Positions 1-9,146 of a stretch of DNA of 12,882 nt are shown here, piece by piece. Source of the DNA: Parachlorella kessleri (lineage: Eukaryota > Chlorophyta > Trebouxiophyceae > Chlorellales > Chlorellaceae). Positions within the stretch are counted from its first letter, which is position 1. Each line of letters begins with the position of its first letter. Both the position numbers and the translations under genes were made by a program. The stretch is taken from the NCBI GenBank assembly GCA_001598975.1, contig BBXU01002150.1, forward strand, positions 1 to 12,882, in the 5' to 3' direction. The notes under the pieces were generated by a model. That model saw only the letters and a program-made list of their open reading frames with translations. It was not told where the DNA came from and made no database searches.

Positions 1-1
1 A

Positions 2-2
<1 letters not shown>

Positions 3-37
<35 letters not shown>
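3..37. repeat. (CA)n microsatellite
   Basis: About 17 uninterrupted CA dinucleotides sit at the left edge of the window. They are followed by a C- and A-rich stretch (to about 115) with CCCAC-type runs. This is a simple-sequence repeat of the kind common in green algal intergenic DNA. The true left end may lie outside the window. Confidence 0.95.
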
Positions 38-39
<2 letters not shown>

Positions 40-1644
40 CCCACTACTACCGGCGTGGTACCACACACTTTCTCACTCACTCGAGCACGCCCGCCCACCT
101 ACCCACCCCCACACATGGCCCATCGTTGGATATCCCCTGGCCACACCCAACACTGGCAGGCAAAGGAGGTTCCCACCAGGCAGGTCCGCTGGGACTAGCT
201 AGTGTCCAACCTATAGGTTGGACAGGCCAGGTAGGTCCTTATTAGTTGTGACTCCCAGCTAAGGTGGACGCGCCTCGCAAACAACGCTCCTAGGTCAGCC
301 CTTATATGTCCCCGGCACAACACCCTGGCCAGCAGCAAGTCCAGTGTCACCGAGCCAGCAAGGGGACGCAAGTGCCTTCCACCCAGGTGGGAGAGCTAGG
401 CTGTCAGCAGCCAGGTTAGCAAGCGCTTGCCTCAGACCCGTGCAGGTCAATCAACACCCGAGCCAGCTCCTCATGACTTCGCCGTAGCCCAAACAAGTCA
501 AACAACCTGCGGTCAGAGCCGCTCTTCCACGGACTCGGTCGAAAGGCCTCACCTCGGACTCCGGATTGGGGCGGCTCTGGCTGCCGAAGAGACTGTGGGG
601 CAACACTGGATGGACGTGTTTTTATGGCGAATGCTCTTTCCCCTCGGTATTGAACCAACAGCCGGCGACAAGGCAAGACCGGTACCGGGGCCCGTCACCG
701 CCGCTAAGTGTCTCCCAGGAACAGGCACAGCCGCCTTAGCGACGTACCTTACTTCCCGAAGTCCTTCTGTTCACTCTCGAACGCTCGACCCTAGTTGATA
801 AGGGGTATGCAACCCGCAGTTCAAGTGAGCCACCGCGCGTACGATCGCGCCATGTGGGCATGCCCATAGGACATGCACTGCCAATCGCGGCCGTGCCAAG
901 TCCTGGTCGTGACCAGACTCCCACCAAGGTTCGTAACAGTAACAGTCAAGCTATCCGATCTTCGAGAGTACTGCGGGCCTTCAAGTGCCGAAAGGAAAAT
1001 GAACGATGTTGCGGCCACGCGCCTGCGCCTTGTCAGCGCGCCCTTTGATCATGTTTTGTATACTATGTGCCTTAGGTGCCTAGGTTGTCTCCTAGACATG
1101 CCTTGAACATTGTGTTGCTGACAAACAAAACCGCCAGGGACTTGTACAACCCAGCATACTCCACCTAAGAGTGGATGCCGTTTGTGTCACTATGGAGTTT
1201 ACCAGCAACAAAGGCGGATGGGCAGTTGAGCCAATCATATACCCAGGTTTGTCAAAGGTAACAGCGAGGAGCGTACCGACCATCCCAAGCAGGACCAAGG
1301 ATAGAGCGGGCACCGTGGAACCTTCCCTGGAACTACTATGATGGACACGGTAAGAATGCTACATTTCACAAAGGAGCATATGCATGGAGTTCCTAGGGGA
1401 ATGCAAGCGACAGCGGGGTTGTCCATGTCATCGCATCCTATTACAGGCGCCAGATTGTAAAGGTGATCACTGGCATAGAAAAGGGAAGGCCTGTCGTGAC
1501 ACAGTCAGACAGGCGGGCCAGGAACATAAACTGAGCCAGCAGCTGGCCTATATAGCATAGCATGACCTTCAATTGCATTCTACCCCTGCACCGGCAATTG
1601 TGCTCATATCGTCATACTGGCCGACAGAAGGAAGGGCTCCTCAC
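38..1644. other. Intergenic or unassigned DNA, no gene recognised
   Basis: Open frames exist on both strands (for example around 416-676 minus, 427-798 plus and 1092-1426 minus). None shows GC-rich third positions over a bounded exon, plausible splice sites together with a recognisable motif, or any family I know. The stretch holds the 22-bp palindrome at 203-224 and several short palindromes, such as a 12-bp one near 855-866. A TATATAG string lies near 1550, but no gene start that would give it meaning follows. Confidence 0.5.
203..224. repeat. Perfect 22-bp palindrome without spacer
   Basis: The left half TGTCCAACCTA is exactly the reverse complement of the right half TAGGTTGGACA, and symmetry breaks at 202/225. 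A perfect 22-bp dyad is much longer than expected by chance in a window of this size. It could be a dimeric protein-binding site, a cruciform-forming site or part of a mobile element. No gene starts close enough to choose between these. Confidence 0.9.
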
Positions 1645-1788
1645 CTGGTGGTGGCATTGAAAACTGGGACAGTCGGCGCCCATGGCGCATGCTGGGCTTG
1701 CCGTCGATGGCAGCACCAGCCTCGGGCGTGTCCCCCTCTGGGCGCAGTGCTAGCTGCTGGGCGGTCATGGACAGCGGGTAGGTGGCAC
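1645..1788 (-). other. Candidate orphan coding exon, unknown protein
   Basis: On the minus strand a 144-nt segment lies between a good acceptor (CCCCTGCAG, ending at 1789) and a good donor (CAG|GTGAGG, intron from 1644). It reads as 47 whole codons with both ends in phase 1, so it would be a symmetric exon. Third positions are GC-rich, as in the two real genes of this window. The peptide begins ATYPLSMTAQQLALRPEG and includes GRRLSQFSMPPP, a basic RRxS motif that could be a phosphorylation site. I do not recognise the family. No partner exon was found within reach on either side, so it may be a remnant of a gene, part of a gene with long introns, or chance. Confidence 0.3.
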
Positions 1789-2045
1789 CTGCAGGGGAGC
1801 CAGCACAAGAGGCACTCCTTGGCGGTCCCACACGAGTGTCTAGAAGCGTCACTGAGCAGCTCATATGCACCATCTCAGAAAGCCCCAGGACAGGCAGGTC
1901 CGAGCTAGTACACCTGTGTGCCATTGCTCAAGAGGCGGAGTTGAGTGTTGTTGCTGAGCCAAATGGCCAGGATGGGACAATATCCTGATGAGGTCAGGAA
2001 CTCAATTTTTAAGAGCAAGTTAAAGCTGCACGGTACCAGCAAGCT

Positions 2046-2106
2046 TGCACAGCCAGCCGGGTGGGCCAGTCCTGTTACGCCTCTAGCCCTGGCTGGCAGC
2101 TGTGCA
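2046..2106. repeat. Imperfect inverted repeat
   Basis: The left arm at 2046-2061 (TGCACAGCCAGCCGGG) pairs with the right arm at 2087-2106 with a 3-nt bulge and one mismatch, leaving a loop of about 25 nt. It lies 38 bp from the larger foldback element. Confidence 0.65.
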
Positions 2107-2143
2107 CTTGGGGTGGGGGGCACACAGCCCACGCTAGGACGAG

Positions 2144-2311
2144 AGGGTCCTGCAGAACAGCGCCAGTATGCCGACACTGCCATGCAGGGTAGCGCCATTC
2201 TGGGCCAGTTTGTGCGCGCCAGTATGGGGCTAGTACTGAGCCAGTCAGGGGAAGTCTGGAGCCAGATTATGACAAGATTGGCTGCATACTGGCGCTGTCC
2301 TGCAGGACCCT
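2144..2311. mobile_element. Foldback or MITE-like element, 168 bp with 28-bp inverted termini
   Basis: The left arm 2144-2171 and the right arm 2284-2311 are reverse complements at 27 of 28 positions. The ends are AGGGTCCTGCAG on one side and CTGCAGGACCCT on the other, and the interior is about 112 bp. A further direct copy of the inner-arm motif GCCAGTATG lies inside, near 2209. No clear target-site duplication flanks the termini, and there is no transposase. This fits a non-autonomous foldback element, or alternatively a hairpin RNA precursor. That the repeat exists is certain; its nature is inference. Confidence 0.55.
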
Positions 2312-2356
2312 GGGGCCCAGGAACCTCCTTGTAGAGATGCAAAGGTAGCGAGTTGT

Positions 2357-2390
2357 TACAAGCTCAGGCCACGGCATATGTGAGCTTGTA
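2357..2390. repeat. Perfect 10-bp inverted repeat, 14-nt loop
   Basis: TACAAGCTCA at 2357-2366 is matched by its exact reverse complement at 2381-2390. A separate 12-bp perfect palindrome, TTGTCATGACAA, follows at 2406-2417. There is no T-tract or adjacent gene end to support a terminator role. Confidence 0.7.
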
Positions 2391-2610
2391 GGACAAGCAT
2401 GGTCATTGTCATGACAAGAACCCTACCAGGAGCACCAGGAACCCATGATATGGGCTGAGCAGAACAACAGACCAGCACAAACTCACCGCATCGACTAAGC
2501 ACCGAGTATACTAGTAGCAGGTTTGCAAGAAGAGCTGGAAAGCTAAGAGCAAAGCAGCAGCAGCACTCGCCAAGGTTTCTATCAATGACATGTGGCCTGG
2601 TGCCAGGGGG

Positions 2611-2790
2611 TCAGTAGAAATCGGTCATGGCAAAGCGCAGCACTCGCGGCTGCTGCGCATCGCCTTGCCCAGCCGCCAGCGCACCAGCTGTAGGCCCAGC
2701 ACCTGAGAGCACCCCAGCCACTGACACCGCGGGTGCCGCAGCTACGGGCGCTGGTGTGGGTGGCGCCCTACTAACAGGCACTGCTGCTGG
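2611..2790 (-). other. Candidate 3'-terminal exon, unknown protein
   Basis: On the minus strand a possible acceptor (ATTTGTAG, ending at 2791) is followed by 59 codons and a TGA stop at 2613-2611. The peptide is rich in Ala, Pro and Gly and ends QQPRVLRFAMTDFY, a tail with more sequence character than the low-complexity part. An overlapping plus-strand frame (2627-2830, starting ATG) is equally Ala/Pro-rich and could be read instead, so strand choice is uncertain. No partner exons were established. The stop at 2611 also means it would not continue into the candidate exon at 1645-1788. Confidence 0.2.
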
Positions 2791-2830
2791 CTACAAATCT
2801 GCCAGCACTGCACCAGTGCCCCAAAGGTAG

Positions 2831-4189
2831 CGGACTACACCCTTCAGCAGATCCCCCCCTGCACCATTGCAAGGCTAAGGTCTTGTTGTAGGGAAGGCAG
2901 TAGGACCATCAGTCAGATTACTGTCGCATCAGCAAGCCCACCTAAGAAATACTCCTTCGTCCATTAGAGTCGTGCCATATCACTGTATAATGATTCTGCA
3001 AACAGCTGATGAGCGCCTGACCTAGATAAATTGTGCCCGGCACCCTCACTTGTCTAAATAAATAAATAAATACGCCCAGGCCTCAAGAGCACAGCCGTAG
3101 CCGTGCCTTGAGTGGTGAGGTCACTTGTCTCATAGAATGGTCCAGATTGCCCGCCTCCCCACGCTAGGCCTTGCATAGTCCGCTGGGCATGCGCCACCCT
3201 AGTCAGACACGGCATACTTCCCGGATGGCCACCACATGATGTGGCACCACACATCAAATCCTAACACATGGTGGACATCTGGGACCAGTCTTGCCGCCAC
3301 CCCTTAAGCTACACTCCAGTGCCGGGGTGGTAGGAGTGGAGGTCGCCAAGGCAGCCCGTGCCTGCTGAGGCAGCCAAATGGTCAGGGTGGTGGCCGTGGG
3401 TGACGGCTGCGTTCAAAGTAGCGAGCCCAGCTGAGCAACCGGGACAGCAATTGTGTGTGCCATCCTGCCCGTCTGTCCCGTATCAACAATACTGCACGAT
3501 ATATGCATTACGGATGCCATAGCTTGGGATGGGGCGAAGAGGGTGCCCTACAGGACTGTCATGTGTTAACCATTTCAGTCACACGTGCTTGTCAAAGGTA
3601 TCGCGACGCAATTGGAACTTGTCAAGTATGCCATTTGGTTGTGACCCCTGGCCATGACTTTTGACAACTTCGTGCCAGCCCTTAACTAATGAAGCTACGG
3701 GGCGCTAGAGTTGAGGGTCCAGGTACGTTTCCTGCGGGATCGGCTGGCTGGGAGGCATGCTATGCGGGGGATGCTGGATTTGTTAGATAGACACTAGAGA
3801 TAGAAACTGCCTGACCCCTTCCTGTCACGTGCATGTCCATCTTAAGCTGGAGATGTTGACAATGGTTTCCCTTCATACGAGTCCCCGTCCTGCTGGCTCC
3901 GTGAACGTTAACCCTTGGGTATGTAATGTATGCCTAAGCCAACAAGTCATCGTGTGAACATCCCACTGCTGAAGGTGACCCAATTACTCTAAGGGCTGCC
4001 TACTTCACAGGCCTTCGGAACCATTCCACGCTAGCGGTCCGTCTATCTGTTGAGTTGTCCAGGAAACATGCGGCTTGAGCACAGCCATTTAGGTACAACC
4101 CCTGCAACCCGCGCCCTGCACCTGACTTAGAAGACCCACTCGTTGCGCACGGACCTGGTAGGAGGTGAGGAGGACCCTCTCGCCTCGCG
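2831..4189. other. Intergenic DNA including the likely 3' UTR of the TFIIE gene
   Basis: No supported gene is present. A short minus-strand frame ending in TAG near 3312 has somewhat GC-rich third positions but no convincing splice sites. The stretch immediately below 4190 should hold the 3' UTR of the minus-strand TFIIE gene. I found no TGTAA, the usual green algal polyadenylation signal, on the minus strand between 4189 and about 3500, so the transcript end is not located. Confidence 0.5.
3055..3072. repeat. (TAAA)n microsatellite
   Basis: Four and a half TAAA units in an otherwise mixed intergenic stretch. Confidence 0.9.
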
Positions 4190-7100
4190 CTAGGCATCTT
4201 CCCACTCAAAGTCATCATCTATGGCCCCAGCAGCCGCAGCATGACCGTTGCTGCCCACGCCAGCGCCCGCTTCCTGCTTTGCCTCAACATCCTCCCACTC
4301 CCCGACATCGACATCAAGTGGCGGCTGTTGTAGCTGCTGCTGCTGCTGCTGCTGCTGCGCCTGCTGTTGCTCTTGGGCCTGCTGTATGCCCTCCCAGCCG
4401 CCCACCGCTGCCGCCGGAACCTCGGGCTGCGCGGCCAACTGCAGCTCTGGCTTGGGCTCAGGCTCAAGCTTGGCTTCCGACGCTGAAGCCCAGCCTGCTT
4501 CTGTCTTGATGCGCTTGACATCTGCACGGATTGGGAAGAACTTGATACTTCATGTCACACCAGGTCCATCACAAACAATTTCCACACGGACGCCTATCAA
4601 CTGACAGGGCAAGGCAGCCAACAACCGTATCTCTAAACCCAGCTGCTTGCCTTTCTTATCGTCCAAGCTGGCCCCACTGGCTCCTGCATGCGCTGCCTTA
4701 GCCCGCGCCACGTCAGCCAGATACTGGGCCAGGTAGGCTTCCTGCATTGCGATCGCGACAAGCGTGACGACACAGGGGTGCAGCCAGCCCTGTAGCACCA
4801 TACTGCCATGCATCGGGCGGGGTAGGGGCACTCTGCAGGGGTTTGGCAGGGACCACTCGCCAGAAGGCGTCAACCACTCCCAGAGCCTGTGCAACAGGGC
4901 GGTGCTGCCGCACATGGCCCATAGTTCTACAAAAAAAGCCCTATGACTGCACCTCCACAACCTTTGCGGAATGCCCCCTGCGCACGCACCTGTATCTGCC
5001 GCTCACGCTCCCGGTCAGCGTCTACTGACACTGCTGCTGGTGGTGGGCCCTGCGGCGGGGCGCCGTCATTGGCGGTTGAGGGCTCCACCGTGGCATCACT
5101 GGTGGTGTTGGACTGCAGAAAGCAGATAAGATGCAGTGCAACTGCAGTCACAGCCGGCATCAGCAGCAGGCTGCCTAGCAAACTTATGTCACACAAAGCT
5201 GATGAGCAGGTATCCATGTGCACGGTGGTGTCCCAAAAAACACTTGCTGTCATAGTGAGGAGAGGCAGGCTGTCGGCCAGCGCCACTAGCACGCTTGGGC
5301 GAGCGGACTTATCCTGTGTCGACCTGCTGTGCTGCCGCCCACAGCACCCTAAGAACTTACAAGGGGTGCTCTCCCAACCCCCGTCATCCTTGCTTGCACA
5401 CACCTCAACGAGACTGCTGCACATCATACGGGCCAGCAGCGCAGCAACCAAGGTACCTTCCAGGCCGAGTGGGAGGAACAGACATAGCTTACCCCAGCTA
5501 TGCCTGAGGCCTGCTGCCCTGTCCTGAACCAGGCAGGCAGCTCTTTGCCCGCCTCTGCCGCTGCTGCCACGGCCACGGGGCCGCCCCCAAAATTTACCTA
5601 CACATCCACGGCAGTTAGCACCTTAGTCTGGACAGCAAGTATGGTTGAGCCTGCCCTAGGGATGAGGCATCCAACAGGACCACCAAAGCCCGACTGACAG
5701 GAGATACATGCGTTGTGCCCACACTGGGGCCCTTGTCTACATGGCGAACAGAGCCTGGCTGCACACAAGCAGTAGAAGCAAAGAGGAAAGCAAGGAAAAG
5801 GAAAATTCCTGCAAAACTAAATGTGTGCACCCCCGGCCGTACCTGCACCTCCGCATTATCCACCCACTCCAGGGGCACCGCCTCCCCTCCGGCAGCGGCA
5901 GCAGCTGCGGCACGCTGGGCCGCGTTGGCGTCCCTCTTGGCCTTGCGCGCACGCGCAGCAGCTTGTTCTGCCAGCCAATCCTGCCAGGCACGTAGCAGGT
6001 ACCACCATTCAGGTGAGCGGGTGGGTGGGTGACAGCCGCCGAACCCTGCCACGGCCCAACCGCATCCTGCCTAGCCGCACGCTGCCCTAACAACTTATTT
6101 GAGAATCTCACATTTCACGCAGGGCCTCACCATGCCAATAGCACCAATATGGCTGGCAACCAGCAGGAGGCCGCGCCCAAGACCCAGCGCTATCACCCAC
6201 ACCGAACCACCGGCAGTGAGTCAGCAAGCAGTGTCTGGAGGTCCACATGGGTCAACCCGATGTCACCCCAGCCACAGCCTGCCATCCTAGTCCAGTCATT
6301 CCAGGATGGCATGCAGCCTGAGATCTAGTTGCACTACTGGGCCACTAGAAACCAAGACAGGCTGTAACCAGAGACCACAGCAACCACGTGACCTCCTACA
6401 GGCATGCAACATTCAGCACAGACAGCGCAAAGGGCACACATAACCCCCAACCCACCAGGGCCCACCCAACCAGTATGCCTTCTCGCACACCTGCAGCGAG
6501 CCATAGTCTGGGGGTTCGACTTCTTTGAGCCTCTCCAGCTGGTCGGTGATAGGCTTGAGCTGCGCTTCAAACTGCGACTGCAGGTCCTTGTACTTCGCCA
6601 CGGTTGACTTGCGGTCCTCTCCCACTGCAGGCAGGTGCGAGACACATCCTTTGTAGCAGGGCAAGCAGTCAGCACACCTCACCCAGTGCTAGGACACAAC
6701 TTAGGCAAGTGACCCGGCTAGATCTACGGTGATAAGGTACGATGGTTCCAAATGTCGATCTCTGCAGTGCCAAAGGCATGGACAGGGTGCGACAGCAGCA
6801 GAGCAGCACTTGCTGGAGAAATTTACAGCGACGCCCACCAAAAAACCCACACAAGGCCAAAGCTGCCATGCACGGCTTATAGTACCAGCATACTGCATCG
6901 CCTGCCCTGCGGGTCCCTGTCCTAAAAACATGCGCCTGCCAAGCACTCACTGCTCTTGCCTCCCTCAACGTGCTGCACCAGCTCTCCTCTGCACTCCTCA
7001 CAGCGAAAAATCCCCTGCAGCAGCAAGTGGCATAATCTCACTTAGAATCCAATTGCCATGGTGCAGGCACAGCTGTTAGCCAGCCGATGGACTTGTCAAC

Positions 7101-9146
7101 ATACGCTGCCGGGAAACTAGATGATATGTATATTGCATTCTGTCATTGACTACCACCTGCAGCACTGCAGCCAGCTCAGGGGCCAGGACTAAGAGGCAAC
7201 TCCTCCTTCGGGCAACAGCTGAGCGCCGAGAGGCGTAGACTTCACCAGGGCTATGCCTCTGCCCCTTGACCACCCAGGCTGTACAACCAGCATGCAAGGC
7301 CACACACAGAGCCACCCAGCACGGATGCAAGCCCCCTCCCCCCCCCAGCCAGCCAGCCAGCCAGCCAGACACCCACCCAGCCTTGGGCACGGCACCTGCC
7401 TGCATGGGGTCCAACAGGCGTATTGCGTCCAGCGAAGAGTAGCGCGCCCCGCAGGTGGGGCACAGGTAGTCCTGCAAGGGGTTCTTGTCTTGCACCTGCA
7501 CCGGCACAGCCAGCACACAAGTAGGCGCCATGAGGATCGGTCCTCAGGTAGCAAAGCTGCTGTAGATGACTGCAGCAGCAGGGAGCAGCTGACAAACCGC
7601 GATGCCAAGGGACACAAACCTTGGGCTCGCCGTTGATGTCAGGGTGGCAGCGTCAGCCCTCAAGGTTACTACAAATGGCCGCGGCCTCAAGTTAGCGTAG
7701 CGATGTCAGGGGGTGGGCCCACAACCCTTAATCAACCCAGATACCAGGCGAGCACACCACCCTTCGATATTGCCTGCCCAATGAGATAACACTTGCCTCA
7801 CGCAGTGTCTCACTCCATCTACCCGCTTCCTGACAGTATTCGTCCACCCAAGGGAAACGTGGACACCAGCCTGCCCCACCTGCTCTTTCAGAAACTCCCG
7901 CACGCGGTACAGCCGCAGCAGCAGGCTGTCCCTAAGCCTAGGATAGTCCATGCACCAGAAGACCTTGGTCTCCTTCCGCATGGGCACCTCCTCCGCCTCC
8001 TCATCCGGAGGCACAGCAGCGCCTTTTGCCGCCTTAAACCCCTTCTTGGCCCCTGCCTGCCCACCGTCTGGATTGCCTGCAGCTGCTGCTGCGCCTGCTG
8101 TGCTGTTGCTGCCGCCCTGCTGCGCTTCGCCGGCTTTCGCCTTGACTTTCGAACCACTGCCTGGCGGCCGAACAGGCCAAAGAAGCGTGCATAAGAGGCA
8201 GAGTGGTGGAGGTTTTAACCCTGGCATTCACGGTGTAGGTCGAGAATAGAGGGGTACAGACAGGTCCCGGCTGACCCCAACCAGTAGCAGCCAGCCCCTA
8301 GAACCAGCAAGCAAACAAATGCACAGTGATTATATTTCTTGCACCAGCAGTCGCACCATTTGCCATTTCTTCCCTCGGCTTGCGCGGCTTCTTCAGTATC
8401 AGGTCTTGATACGAGAGCAAGTGCTCCCCCTCCAGGTACCTAGAACAAATAGAACCTGCCTGGTCAGTTTGTTAAGTCACCTCCAAGCACACGTTTCACT
8501 AGCCTTCAAGCTTCGAATCACATGCTAGGAGCCTCCCTGCCCGACATCAGCGCAGCATGGAGCATTTGCTTGTCTGACAAGGTTCTTCCAGCATCGATCC
8601 GTACCCGCTGCAGCTCACCTGAGCGCCTTGCGCACATTCTTCTGGCTAAGCCGCAGGTGTCGGCAGATGGCCTCCTCATCCACATACCCATCCTGGCTGG
8701 TTAGCAAGTCCACTACCAGCACACCAAGCCCTGGGAAGGCGTGCTGCAGAGTTGCAACGACACACAAGCCAAGCCCTTGCCCAACTCGCAACGACCTTCC
8801 AAGGACAACCGCCGAGACTACCAACCAGCTTGAGCGGGAGAGGCAAGGAAGCTTTCTTCGCCAAAGGCCCTCAGGTCAAGACAGAAAGTTTCCTGGGATG
8901 GAACTTTGTCCGACGCAGACGTTGCAGGACTACAGAGGTCAGAATGGCAAGGACCACAGCAGAAGAGCTGCAGCAGTGCACCTTAATGAGCCGAGAGCGG
9001 AACGGCGCCGGCTGTCCCTCCTCCTCAGGCTCGTTAGGAGGGCACTCGCCGCTGTAGAAGGACCTCACAACAAGTCTGGCCAGCCGCTTGTAGCCGTTTG
9101 GCCCGCTCAGAGGCTTGTTCAGCTGGTGAGAGTGCACTAAACTCAT
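4190..9146 (-). CDS. GTF2E1: Transcription initiation factor IIE subunit alpha (TFIIE-alpha), 12 exons
   Basis: Large subunit of TFIIE, which with the beta subunit recruits and regulates TFIIH in the RNA polymerase II preinitiation complex in the nucleus. Spliced model (minus): 9146-8982, 8743-8619, 8439-8345, 8160-7880, 7495-7400, 7014-6951, 6624-6491, 5980-5843, 5597-5493, 5112-4990, 4741-4639, 4521-4190; 1761 nt, 586 residues, all phases compatible. Winged helix at about residues 18-125 (YKRLARLVVRSFYSG; GYVDEEAICRHLRLSQKNVR; YLEGEHLL). A low-complexity Ala/Gly insert at 130-190 precedes VFWCMDYPRL. The C2C2 zinc ribbon uses Cys234/237 (LCPTC) and Cys259/262 (FRCEEC), with DPMQGIFRC matching the family. 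Helical region FEAQLKPITDQLERLKEVEPPDYGSLQ, then KELPAWFR (exon 9), a Gln-rich tract and the acidic end FEWEDA. The start at 9146 is the first in-frame ATG and fits the family N-terminus. Introns are 117-510 nt; all are GT-AG except intron 5 (GC-AG). Least certain: the intron 11 donor (GTTTAG) and exon 9 limits. Confidence 0.93.
4333..4356 (-). repeat. CAG repeat coding for a Gln tract in TFIIE-alpha
   Basis: Eight uninterrupted CTG units on the plus strand are CAG codons of the minus-strand gene. They give eight Gln at residues 532-539, within a wider Gln-rich segment of the last exon. The repeat is in frame and likely variable in length between strains. Confidence 0.95.
7015..7399 (-). other. 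GC-AG intron (TFIIE-alpha intron 5)
   Basis: The donor is CAG|GCAGGT and the acceptor CTGCTGCAG|GGG. Removing 7399-7015 in phase 0 joins DPMQ to GIFRC, which keeps the family alignment (human has DPMTGTFRC) and unites both halves of the zinc ribbon. The nearby GT, four bases downstream at 7395-7394, would put the next exon into a frame that soon meets TGA. No other AG lies close to the acceptor. Confidence 0.85.
7345..7368. repeat. (CCAG)6 microsatellite inside TFIIE-alpha intron 5
   Basis: Six CCAG units preceded by a C-rich run, located about 30 bp inside the 5' end of the GC-AG intron on the transcribed (minus) strand, where it reads CTGG. Confidence 0.95.

Larger units (their letters stand above)
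1789..2610. other. Repeat-rich intergenic stretch without recognised gene
   Basis: The long open frames that cross here on both strands (1905-2342 minus, 1945-2334 plus) run straight through the inverted repeats described separately. They show no family motif, so I treat them as non-coding. The stretch is dominated by secondary-structure elements: 2046-2106, 2144-2311, 2357-2390 and a 12-bp palindrome at 2406-2417. Confidence 0.5.

Noticed and set aside
427..798. Plus-strand frame of 123 codons and opposite frame at 416-676
   Set aside because: The plus frame has no ATG at its start, third positions are not GC-biased, and neither has recognisable motifs.
1905..2342. Long overlapping frames on both strands (145 codons minus, 129 codons plus)
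   Set aside because: Both pass through the inverted repeats; the residues show no family features and no bounded exon signals.
2627..2830. Plus-strand ATG frame of 67 codons rich in Ala, Pro and Thr
   Set aside because: Low complexity and overlapped by an equally plausible minus-strand reading; not enough to call a gene.
3312..3407. Minus-strand segment reading NAAVTHGHHPDHLAASAG and ending in TAG
   Set aside because: Codon use is suggestive, but the acceptor is weak, no donor or upstream exon was found, and no family is recognised.
4943..5527. 194-codon open frame on the plus strand
   Set aside because: It lies over TFIIE-alpha exons 9 and 10 on the opposite strand, has no motif, and crosses several working minus-strand splice sites.
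7394..7396. Canonical GT donor for TFIIE-alpha intron 5 at 7395-7394
   Set aside because: It leaves phase 1 while the only acceptor resumes in phase 0, so translation would run into TGA a few codons later and break the zinc ribbon.
8505..8525. TTCGAATC string resembling a tRNA T-loop
   Set aside because: It lies in a TFIIE-alpha intron, and no acceptor stem, D arm or anticodon arm could be formed around it.
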